From: Triparma columacea | Taxonomy: Eukaryota > Sar > Bolidophyceae > Parmales > Triparmaceae | DNA length: 24,109 bases | Direction: 5' to 3' | Assembly (NCBI GenBank): GCA_030267965.1 | Contig: BRYA01000080.1 | Span: 1-24,109, forward strand | Shown: positions 9,213-17,557 of the stretch, in pieces | How positions within the stretch are numbered: position 1 is the stretch's first letter | How the letters are laid out: every line of letters starts with the position of its first letter | Position numbers and translations under genes: made by a program | The notes under the pieces: generated by a model | What the model was told of the DNA's origin: nothing | Seen by the model: only the letters and a program-made list of their open reading frames with translations | The model's database searches: none

Positions 9213-11362
9213 ATGGCTGATAATGCGGTTTCAAAGGTTATTTCAAGCCTCATAAATGAGAAAAAGAGGGGTACGGATTCTCTGGTGGAGTCTTACGAGA
9301 CTCATAGTAGATGGCTTTCCGAGGCAATCTCCAACGGAAGGCGCACTTTCCTCGCTAACAACTCTAATCGACCATTAAATGACATTTCCTCCAGCTCCAA
9401 CAAACGCCCTGCTCCCACTGACTCCAAGTCGAAGAAGGTGAAGAAGTCGAGGGACCGCGAGCATTCGATTTGTAACGTAGACAGAGCGTCCATCGCCGCG
9501 GCTCTGATGGGTGGGGATGACATGGACTTCAATGCCACTGACGGTTTTGGGGCTGCCATCCCCAAGGCAAACCCCAAGAGGAACACCATTCTTCTTACGG
9601 AACTCGATCCTATGTCAATGGTTGTCAAAGACTTAAGGAGTGAGCTTAGAAGTCGCGGGTTGGACGGCAACGGTTTGAAAAAGGACTTGCAGGCTCGTTT
9701 GGTAAAGCATTTGGAGACCGAGAAAAGGGAAATGGAGAAGATTCGGAACAACGGGCGGGAGGCGCCGCAGGAGGCGAGTGAGAAGCAGAAGCCTCAGAAG
9801 TTAGAGAAATCTAAGCCGGAGCCCCAGCCCCAGCCCCAGCCCGAGGCTGCTGAGCCAGAACCAGAGCCTGTTGACATGGAGGTGAGAATGGAAAAAATAT
9901 AGAAAGGGGAAGATGATGTGGCGAGCTTTGTGGTTCACCTTGTCTTCTACCTCCGCTCCTAAGCGTCACCCCACTCCCCTCGACTCTGTTATCCTAACCC
10001 ATTATCGCAACTCATTTTCGTGATTCCCTTCACTCATCGCAGGTCGACAAACCTCCCCCTGCTCCGCCGGTTGTCAAGGAGGTGTTTAAGCCGAAAGCGC
10101 CTCTTCCTACTATACCTAAAAAATCCTCCGTCGCTACCTTGACGGCTGCCGCCAAGACCGCGCCAAAGGACAAGGACAAAGATTGGGCCAAGTCCGAGAT
10201 GGCGCAGAGAATGGCGAGGGCAAAGATGGATAAGGATAAGAAGGCAATGGGTGGCAGCACGAGCACCATAAAGAACCTGATCTACAAGGCTAAGGAGATT
10301 TTCTCCCCCCCTAAGGCGGCACGCAGCAACAGCAACAGCGACAACAGCTCCATTTCGTCTTCCTCCTCGTCATCGTCCTCCAACAAGTCGGCTTCGTCTA
10401 GTTCATCTTCCTCGGTAGTAACCACCGCTGCCGTCGCTCCTTCTGCTTCCTCCTCCAACCCTCTTCCTGCCCCCCCTCCCGGTACACGTCCCTCGACCTT
10501 TGATAAGCTCTTGAAGCTCAAGAAGGCAGAGACCATGAGGAGAGATCAGTCCAAGTCCGGCGCGTCCCAACCCGCTGCCGTAGTAGCATTGAAGAATGGA
10601 TCGGCTTCGGCTGTCATTAACGCAAACAAGTCCAACCAGGAGGACCAGGCGAGAGCAAGAATGGAAAGGCACAAGGAGGTTCAAAGGCAGAAAGCGTTAG
10701 CTGCAGCGACCGCATCGGGGAGTAGTAGCAGTAGTAGTAGTAGCAGTGGCAGCAGCAACAATAACAACAACAAGGCGTCTTCGCCAAGGCCTCTGGAGGA
10801 TCAGGTGAAGGAGAAGTTGAAGCAGATGCAGGATAAGAAGGCTGCGGGGAGCGGGGGCAACAGTTCCGGGCTTATGAGCGTGGAAGACAAGGCGAGAATG
10901 GAGAAGGAGGAAAGGAAGGCAGCAATGTTGAAAAAGGTTAGGGATGAGGCGCTCCAGAAAAGAGCACCCGCGTCTGTGCCTCCGACCGCAGCACCCGCAA
11001 AGGCCCCGACAACCAGCAAGCAGCAATACGTCAGTAGACCTGAGGACAACTATGATATCAGCGACCGTGAAGGCTCTGACTCTGACTCTGACTCGGAGGA
11101 CGAGGCGCCTCGCAAGAGGGTCCCCGACTGGGCCAGATCGAAGGAGCTTATCCCGGCCCTCCAGGCTCAGTTCTGCGATGCTAGCAACAGAATCGATCCC
11201 GACACAATCTTCCCGGAGGTGCAGAGTTGCGACCTTGAGGATATTTTCGATCAGAAAAAGAGCAGGTATAGCAGAAGAACGAGCAGTGGGGAATGGACCA
11301 AGGACCAGATCACCCAGGGGGAGAAAATCACTTACAGAAAAGAGATGGGCTTCACAAGTTGA
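9213..11362 (+). CDS. INCENP-like chromosomal passenger protein with SAP domain
   Basis: Two exons, 9213..9881 and 10043..11362, joined in phase 0 across a 161-bp intron (GTGAGA donor, CGCAG acceptor), give 662 residues. The C-terminus (about 584-645) is an IN-box: PDWARSKELIPALQ, then DPDTIFPEV, CDLEDIF and KSRYSRRTSSGEW. The Trp, the DLEDIF and the TSS motif are the features by which INCENP binds and activates Aurora kinase. Residues about 134-168 (MVVKDLRSELRSRGL, then KKDLQARLVKHL) fit a SAP domain, a helical DNA-binding module. A basic nuclear localisation-like run (KSKKVKKSR) lies near 72-80. The N-terminal 45 residues are predicted helical, where INCENP normally binds Survivin/Borealin, but I cannot show that here. 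The middle is low complexity (poly-Ser, Asn, charged Lys/Glu helices), as in the long INCENP helix. The family acts at centromeres and the spindle midzone. Confidence 0.85.
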
Positions 11363-11430
11363 AGAGGGGGGGCTTGGATAGGGGGCGGGGGTGATAATAT
11401 ACGAGAGTTTACTTCAAATACGTACTAATA

Positions 11431-12519
11431 CTAAACATTTCCGATCTTCGCCTTGCCTGCCTTGATTTTGGATTGGTACCTCGACTTTCTGCTGTTGACC
11501 ATTCCTACACTCTTGGCCTCCTCCTCTAGATCCCCCTCTCCCACTCGGCCTTCGGCAGCCTCGATCTGCTGTGCAACAGCCATCTTGATGACCTTACTTC
11601 TGTCATGTATACCTTTAAAAATTCGTTGTATGTAGTTCGCGGCGTTTTCTCTGAGCTCCTTTATATACGCCTGCCTCTCCTGTTCGCGGATCTCTCTGAG
11701 CTCTGAAATCCTCGATAGTGCCTGTTTCCTCAGTCTCCACATCACGACCTTTGACTGCAGTAACCTGGCGGCCCTGTCTTCTGACCTGATCTTGTCCATC
11801 ACCCCACGGTCGGCCTTGGCGATGCGGACGAGGCAATATGTGCGGTAGCACCTGATAATTGAATTGACCGCCTCGGTCTCTAGGATATATCGCTCGATTG
11901 CAAGTGTGGACCGCGCAAAGTACCCACGGTAGCAGCGCTGGACGTCAACGCAGGCCAAAACTTCCCTCTCCTTCTGCCTTCTCTTCAGCTCCCTAACCTT
12001 GAGCCTCCTCTGTCTCTTGAGCTCCTCAATCTTCAAAAGTTCCTGCTTCATCCTAGCTCGCTCTACCATCGATTGTTGTTTTCGCACCTTTGACCGCTGC
12101 GACAAGCGAAATGAGCAGAGGGGGGGAGGGGAGGAAAAGTGGAGGGGTTGTGTTAATGGATAAGATGCATTTCCAAGTCGGTCGAGACTGTTGCCTCGAC
12201 TTCTTCGCTTCTTGCTTCTCACCTCCTTGAGCTCGTCCTTCTTCTTGAGAGACCCGAGGGATTGATCCCTGTAGTTTCCAGAGCCAGCAAAGGAATTTGA
12301 GAACTTGGGTTGGCTAATCTGCACAGAGAGAGACGAGCTGCGTCCATGTGAGGGTGGGGAGGGGGCGGCAAATGACCTCTGAGTGGACGTCTGGAAGAGT
12401 GGGTGGTGCTTAAAGGAAGAAGGAGCAAAGTAGGATTGATAGTTAGGGGTGGGAAGACGTGAAGAAGGAGGAGCGGACCGATCGGCTGAAGACACAGCGA
12501 TCATAGGGAGTGTTGGCAT
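11431..12519 (-). CDS. IQ-motif (calmodulin-binding) protein with coiled coil
   Basis: The minus-strand frame from the ATG at 12519 is open for 362 codons. I favour a spliced form of 320 residues with exons 12519..12223 and 12096..11431, because 12097..12222 looks like an intron. The N-terminus is disordered, rich in Ser/Pro. It is followed by a Lys/Arg/Glu helix (MKQELLKIEELKRQRRLKVR). Four IQ-like segments come next: VQRCYRGYFARS, IIRCYRTYCLVRIAK, AARLLQSKVVMWRLRK and ANYIQRIFKGIHDRS. Such motifs usually bind calmodulin, centrin or myosin-light-chain-like proteins, so a cytoskeletal or centriole/basal-body role is possible but not shown. No catalytic domain is visible. Its stop is 68 bp from the stop of the convergent INCENP-like gene. 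Confidence 0.8.
   Translation of the reverse strand: MPTLPMIAVSSADRSAPPSSRLPTPNYQSYFAPSSFKHHPLFQTSTQRSFAAPSPPSHGRSSSLSVQISQPKFSNSFAGSGNYRDQSLGSLKKKDELKEVRSKKRRSRGNSLDRLGNASYPLTQPLHFSSPPPLCSFRLSQRSKVRKQQSMVERARMKQELLKIEELKRQRRLKVRELKRRQKEREVLACVDVQRCYRGYFARSTLAIERYILETEAVNSIIRCYRTYCLVRIAKADRGVMDKIRSEDRAARLLQSKVVMWRLRKQALSRISELREIREQERQAYIKELRENAANYIQRIFKGIHDRSKVIKMAVAQQIEAAEGRVGEGDLEEEAKSVGMVNSRKSRYQSKIKAGKAKIGNV
12097..12222 (-). other. Probable stop-free 126-bp intron in the IQ-motif gene
   Basis: On the minus strand the segment begins GTGAGAAGC after GAG and ends TTCGCTTGTCGCAG after a pyrimidine run. The length (126 bp, 42 codons), donor and phase 0 match the other introns in this window. 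It has no in-frame stop, so it reads as coding. Removing it joins KKDELKE directly to RSKVRKQQ, giving a continuous charged helix and removing an odd Pro/Ser/Phe segment. The alternative is true coding sequence. Confidence 0.7.
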
Positions 12520-13055
12520 GACGAAGGGGTGTGGTGACTTGCCCGGAGTCTTAGGGAAGGGATGATTTGGGGGCTTAGCTTAGGTTCGGTTGGGAGAACA
12601 GTTAGTTGAGAAAGGATTGGGTGTTTGTTTTGTTGCGGCGGTGTTTAGTGGGGAGGGGTGGTAACAGGGTACCTTATGCTTGTGGTGTGCTGTTTTGGGA
12701 TATGTTCTGCCGGTTTCCTTTGGTCAAAGCCGATTCTGTGAAATGTTGCCAAGTCCAAAGTCCCAAAGGCCAAGGTAAGGTCCAAGGAAGCCTTGGTCTG
12801 GGGCCAAGCCCATCAGTCCATCAGTAATCCGAGTCCAGATTCGTCGGAAGGTATTTCACGAAACCTGGATTTTGGAAAAGACACTGAGGAATATTCTGTC
12901 CTTCTCCTCGTTCCCGTCGTTATTTGCGCGGGTGTGTATTTGATCGTGGGGCGCTAATTTGATCCTAGGGGTATTCTAGATATAGTTTTAGTTGTGGTCG
13001 TTCGGGGGTCGGGTTTGTTTTTAGGAAGTAGCTTGGAGTGGGGTGTCTTGAAATC
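12520..13055. other. Divergent intergenic region between IQ and GT34-like genes
   Basis: About 540 bp between two divergent start codons must contain both promoters. It holds a small perfect inverted repeat, CCAAGG-AAG-CCTTGG, at about 12781-12795, and nearby duplicated short motifs (CCATCAGT). The frame 12606..12827 is open but has no recognisable content. No TATA box is obvious. Confidence 0.5.
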
Positions 13056-14480
13056 ATGGGTCGGGGTATCAGTCTACGGACCAAGGTCATAGGGGGTACC
13101 GTTCTGTTTTTAAGTATATACTTTATGCTATTGTGCGTGTTTTTGGCGCAGCTTAGTCAACCAAGGAGGGGTAAGTTTGATATATGGCATCCTCCGCCTA
13201 TTTCTCCGCCGCTGCGGGAAGAGTGCAGCGGTCATGAAGTGTATGACTGGCCGATGAAGGGGAGAGAAGGGAGAGAAGGGAGAGAAGGGGGAGAAGGGGG
13301 AGAAGGGGGGGGGGGGGTCCATAAAATTACACCAACAGCGCAAATGCCAGTGCGGTTCGTGGTGGTTCAATCGGTGAGTAGTTGGGGTGAGCGATGAGGG
13401 TAGCGGGGAAGAAAGGGGGGGTTTGTAGTAGTAGACCTGTGATCGATATCGATTTCCGACAATGAAGTGAACCATGGGGGAGGTTTGACCTGTGGTCAAC
13501 TTACTCACTAACTCGTCCTCGTCTCTGTCCCTGTCTTTGTCTTCACCTCGCGCACTCGTGTCGTCACCCGTCCCTTTTGATCCAGAACCCTGATCTTTTT
13601 TGGTGCTCCTGCGCGCGCAACATAATGAAAGAGTATGTGGATCAACATGAGCATTTTGTCTTGAACTGGGTCACAGAGCCCAAGTACGGGATTGATAACG
13701 AGGTTACAGAGAGCAAGATGATGAAGTACGAGTTTGCACTTCGTCACCTCGACGACTCTTCCATGGTTGTTATTGTAGACTGTGATGTGTTTGTGACAGA
13801 CCCTCTCGTGAGCCCACTAGACGTGTGGGATAACTTCGCACACAAAGATACCTCAATGATCTTGTCGAGGGATGCGCATTGGCAGATGGGGGTTCCTGTG
13901 AACTCGGGTGTGATTATTATGAAACCGGATGGCTTTACAAGGCAAATTCTCGAGACAGTAGTTAAGAAGGGAAGGTGGGTAGAAGATGGGGGTGGCGCGT
14001 AACGGCGACTTAATGCAACATGTTACCAATTTATACTCTCTCAGTCCTCTGCATTATCTAATTCCACTCGTCACTTTTCTCGTCGCCCATCCCAGGCTCA
14101 GCCCAGACATGCATGGGAATCTGTACAACGCAAAAACGCTCGTAGATCAACCGCGACTGACCTTTGAGCTCAGAGAGTTAGGACAATTAAATACGAAGCC
14201 CGTATCACCTTGCGAGATTCACTCGCATGTCACCGTCGTCACCCAAAGAGTCATGAACTCCTTTTATAGAATCCCAATGTCCTTTTGGTCAGGGTTCCAC
14301 TACGACCCACCCGAGTCGAAATGGAGAGTGGGAGACTGGGTAAGCCACGTCACGGGAATGGATGCCACCCAGAGAGTTAAGGCGGCACGAATTTTTGGGA
14401 ATGGGTGTCCAGGAATAAAAGACAACACTGCAAGGTTGGGCAAACTCACCACGGACGGAAAGGCAAAGGTACATAACTGA
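13056..14480 (+). CDS. Type II membrane glycosyltransferase, GT34-like (GT-A fold)
   Basis: Three exons, 13056..13373, 13586..13974 and 14096..14480, give 363 residues; the introns are 212 bp (phase 0) and 121 bp (phase 2, GTGGGT donor). The first in-frame ATG is at 13056; the frame runs upstream only through a GTG. Residues about 11-33 (VIGGTVLFLSIYFMLLCVFL) form a signal anchor, followed by a Gly/Glu/Arg-repeat stem. The catalytic region has the order seen in GT34 (GMA12/MNN10 type): KMMKYEFALRHL, VVIVDCDVFVTDP with a DxD metal/nucleotide-sugar site, VNSGVIIMK, and WRVGDWVSHVTGMD near the end. This predicts a Golgi transferase using a nucleotide sugar, with the catalytic domain in the lumen. 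Donor and acceptor cannot be told from the sequence. The family call is moderate; GT77 or another GT-A family is possible. Confidence 0.75.
13259..13317 (+). repeat. Purine minisatellite and G13 run inside the glycosyltransferase stem
   Basis: Tandem GGGAGAGAA-type units grade into GGGGGAGAA units and end in a run of 13 G at 13305..13317. In frame it encodes repeats of GRE, then GGE, then Gly, between the signal anchor and the catalytic domain. A stem can tolerate length change, but the G run is prone to slippage. Confidence 0.9.
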
Positions 14481-15126
14481 AGTGATTTGACATGACCAGT
14501 GGTTTGTTTTATTTAGCGTTATTGTGCGTTCCACCAGTGCCACAACCTCAACCTCGCAATTGCTCAAAAGTCTCATAAAAAGGCGAAATTAGGGCAATAA
14601 AAAAAAAATTCAAAAAAATTTAAATCAATCCCGAAATGATAATGGGCTTATCAAAGTAGTAATCAATCACTCAGAAACTTAAAATATCATCTTAGATGAT
14701 CAGAAATCATATTTGAGCGCAAAATAAAATCAAATGCGTATGGAGCGTATTGAATCTAATAAACCCACAGTATAATCAATAGTGATACATAATACATAAA
14801 CATCTTTAAAATAGTTTTTAATTGAATTCATAGTCAGATAGGAATTATATAAAATATTTAAAATAACTTAAAATGCTATAATATGCTAAAAGTATACTAA
14901 TTGATCATTATTGTACCTTCAGAAAATTATATAGCCTTTAAAAATCGGAAACCGGAATTTTTTTTTCCGTTCAATTCTGTGCAGCATGGAAGGATCTGTT
15001 GACATGAATCATGAACAATCGAATGACAGCAAAGTATTCGTTTAATCACGGTTTTGCGACGACTGCAGGCGAAAATAATCTTGTGAATTTGACGCCCGTT
15101 ATTCATGTACCTCACATGTTTCCAAA
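14481..15126. other. Convergent intergenic region with an AT-rich island
   Basis: Two genes end toward each other here. By hand count, 14581..14940 is about 24% G+C (88 of 360), clearly below the neighbouring genes. It contains many A/T tracts (A9 near 14600, TTTAAA, AATATTTAAA) and no ORF of note. AATAAA at 14598 could serve as a polyadenylation signal for the plus-strand gene. No tandem repeat, terminal inverted repeat or RNA gene is visible. From about 14960 the composition returns toward normal. Confidence 0.8.
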
Positions 15127-17151
15127 TTAGAGTTTTATGCTCAATGTAATTTTGCTCGCCCGAACAGTGACGTTTCCACCATTTTTGTTGTTTCCCCTAC
15201 AAAATATGGCGTACTCTGCGTCTGACTCGACTCGGATGATCCTTGATGCTGATAGGCTCACGTACTCGTCGTCCTCGTAGAAACTCGTAGACGCAACGAC
15301 CTCTACTCCATCTGCTCCAACCTCAACCCTCTCTACAACATTATTCCCCTCGTACCTTAGAATCCCGCACGCAACGCTCACCCTTCCGATTTCGCCCCCC
15401 TCCCCTTCTGTGGCGTTCTCCCCCCCTCCCCCTCCTTTTCCCCACTCCCCGCCCACCCTCTTTACATGAATCCCCTCCACGACCACACTGGCCATACCGT
15501 GCCTACTGACAAAGCCCCCCCCTCCACCAAACTTGATACAGGTGGTGCAGCTTTCAGCGACCGCCCACACCCCGCCACTGCCCGGGAGTCCAAACCCATC
15601 ACGAAACGTGCCCTCCACAATACCAAACCCCGCCCTCCCACCCCCCTCCCAAATTGTTGTGTTCTCGGCACTCGCTAGTGCCATATAGGAGAACCCCCCC
15701 CCAGCCTTGAACGCGGACCCGGAGAAGGACGTGATTGCGCTATTGAAAACAACTGGAGAGTTCAAAGTTGTAAGTGTACTCTCCACAGTGAACCCCCTCT
15801 CGGCCACGACCTCAGTCTTATTACAGGCCAACAACAGCCTCTCGCTTTTCCGTCCAACTATAACACCACCTCTCCTTTCTACACCCCGCCCCCCCTCTAT
15901 CAGCACATCTCCCCCAACGCTCCCCCCTCCCTGTCCCTCCCCCCCCACAACTGTTACATCACCCCCCCTAAGTATCGCGTCCTGCCCAGCGATGATGAAA
16001 GGTTGTCCTTTGGGCTGGTGGTGCGCAGTGGCGGCAGTGAGAGTAGCGCCGTTTGGACTAGACGACGTATCATTCAATACCAACATGGCGCTGTGAAGAG
16101 AAATCATCTTCTCTTTGTCCAGGGACGTGATGCCGTTGCTGTGAAGCTGTAGCAGCCCAACATTCAACTCCCGCCTGTCAGGGTACAAACTGATGCCCTC
16201 GTCTACCCCCCCCCCCCACCCCCCCTCCCCACCCCCCTCCCCATCATCACCACGGAAGAAAACACCATCCCCTCTTACCCTCATCCTCTCCTTGGTCCCT
16301 ACAGTCATGATAATTGAAGCATCTCTTGTCGACTGATTGGCCCCGGCAATGATATTCAAATCTGTCTCGGACTTTACGCCAACCGCAGTATCAGCTGCAG
16401 TGGTCATGACGCTGCCATCTGGGAAGGTTACACCCTCTGAGGTTGACTTGAGTCTAGGAGCCGAGACAGTCTTCCTAGAACTAAGGTCCTCCCTTACGAT
16501 GAGGCTACCCGACGTCGCCAGGGTCACCACAGGAAGGGCTCCATCCTCATCTTCTGCAACGCGAAACATATCGAATACTCCATCCTCGTCCACCCGCATC
16601 CCAAACGTGTTCCGCCTGTCAAAGCCGCTGAGAAATCGCAGCTCGGACGGGTTGTTGACAGAGTGGATGGTGAGGGCGTGGTTGACAGAGGTACCCACTA
16701 ACTCCTGCCCGCTTCCGGGATGCTGGAATTCCGCGTAGTTGAGGTAAACGATAGAAAACAACGTAAAGGCAAAGCAGATTATGGTGACCAGCGTGACAAT
16801 GAACCAGAAGGATGATATATACGTATACCCTCGCTTCATTGTATGGCCAGTGTTTTCTAGCACCAGGGACAGAGAGGAACGACGATTCCCCAAAGGGCTA
16901 CGAGGCGGAGTATTGAAAGCTGAACCAAGGGTCGCCTCTGCAGGCAATGTAACCGCTATACCCCCAACCTTCCGCGCGCCCGTGTTCTGTGGAGTATTAG
17001 GGGGGGGTTCGATGTTGCTCTGTTCCAAGGCGTTCATTTCAACCCATCCAGCCCGTGGACTCTCCGCCTGTGAGGCAAGAGCGTCATCTCTACTACGTCC
17101 CCCCCCACGCGGTGTAGTAGGAGTCTGAGGGCGCTTTCTGAAGAAGGACAT
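15127..17151 (-). CDS. Type II membrane protein with long Gly-rich ectodomain
   Basis: A single 674-residue frame starts at the ATG at 17151 and ends in TAA. Residues 1-105 are Ser/Thr/Pro/Arg-rich, with proline-directed sites such as TPPRSPLGNRR, and should be cytoplasmic. Residues about 112-137 (SFWFIVTLVTIICFAFTLFS) form the only clear membrane helix; with no cleavage site, this implies type II topology. The ectodomain is mostly short beta-prone and Gly-rich stretches, with six N-glycosylation sequons (NQS, NDT, NKT, NTT, NAT, NVT) and a CTTC motif. Near residues 239-252 it has GVTFPDGSVMTTAA, which resembles the recurring FPDG-TTAA motif of beta-rich tail-fibre-like proteins. I do not recognise a named family; a trimeric beta-structured surface protein is only a hypothesis. 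The long frame and TM segment are firm. G/C homopolymer runs near 16205-16245 are frame-risk points. Confidence 0.75.
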   Translation of the reverse strand: MSFFRKRPQTPTTPRGGGRSRDDALASQAESPRAGWVEMNALEQSNIEPPPNTPQNTGARKVGGIAVTLPAEATLGSAFNTPPRSPLGNRRSSLSLVLENTGHTMKRGYTYISSFWFIVTLVTIICFAFTLFSIVYLNYAEFQHPGSGQELVGTSVNHALTIHSVNNPSELRFLSGFDRRNTFGMRVDEDGVFDMFRVAEDEDGALPVVTLATSGSLIVREDLSSRKTVSAPRLKSTSEGVTFPDGSVMTTAADTAVGVKSETDLNIIAGANQSTRDASIIMTVGTKERMRVRGDGVFFRGDDGEGGGEGGWGGGVDEGISLYPDRRELNVGLLQLHSNGITSLDKEKMISLHSAMLVLNDTSSSPNGATLTAATAHHQPKGQPFIIAGQDAILRGGDVTVVGGEGQGGGSVGGDVLIEGGRGVERRGGVIVGRKSERLLLACNKTEVVAERGFTVESTLTTLNSPVVFNSAITSFSGSAFKAGGGFSYMALASAENTTIWEGGGRAGFGIVEGTFRDGFGLPGSGGVWAVAESCTTCIKFGGGGGFVSRHGMASVVVEGIHVKRVGGEWGKGGGGGENATEGEGGEIGRVSVACGILRYEGNNVVERVEVGADGVEVVASTSFYEDDEYVSLSASRIIRVESDAEYAIFCRGNNKNGGNVTVRASKITLSIKL

Positions 17152-17557
17152 TCCCTCTATTTTGTTCCTCCCCGTATCTCACAAGTTCACCCACTAACAG
17201 GACAAAGGAAAAGAGAGACGTGTGGTCAGCGTCAGTTTATGCAAATAAAAAAGGCGGGCGGAAAAGATGAATGAAACCGAGAGTGCGTGGTTTCCGTCAG
17301 CAGTTGCTTTCCTTTGTCCTGCCTGTGGCCTTTTTGGCCAGAGAGAGAGGACCCCCCAGCCCTAACTCTGGCCATTTCGAGACCTTCGGCCTTTAAACGG
17401 GAGCCACAGTCAACAAGAGCAGCTTTCTCGACTCCATACCCACCACCCAAACCAACCATACCACCCAGGAAGACATTATACTTGCTTCCCCTTTGAATCT
17501 GAAGGACTCCACCTCTTAACTCCTCCCCAATCCCCGTGTGATTTTTCAAAAAACAAC
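17152..17557. other. Divergent promoter region, membrane protein/kinesin
   Basis: This 406-bp stretch between two divergent start codons should contain both promoters. It has a small inverted repeat TGGCC-TTTTT-GGCCA near 17327-17341. Frames such as 17232..17573 on the minus strand overlap the kinesin start and have no recognisable content. No TATA box is evident. Confidence 0.5.

Noticed and set aside
12781..12795. Small inverted repeat CCAAGG-AAG-CCTTGG as a regulatory operator or terminator
   Set aside because: Only 6-bp arms; expected by chance in a window this size and no supporting context.
15380..16280. Possible introns in the type II membrane protein at GTGAG/GTAAG sites
   Set aside because: The sense strand is G-rich there rather than pyrimidine-rich, so no acceptor of the local type is present; the single frame is retained.
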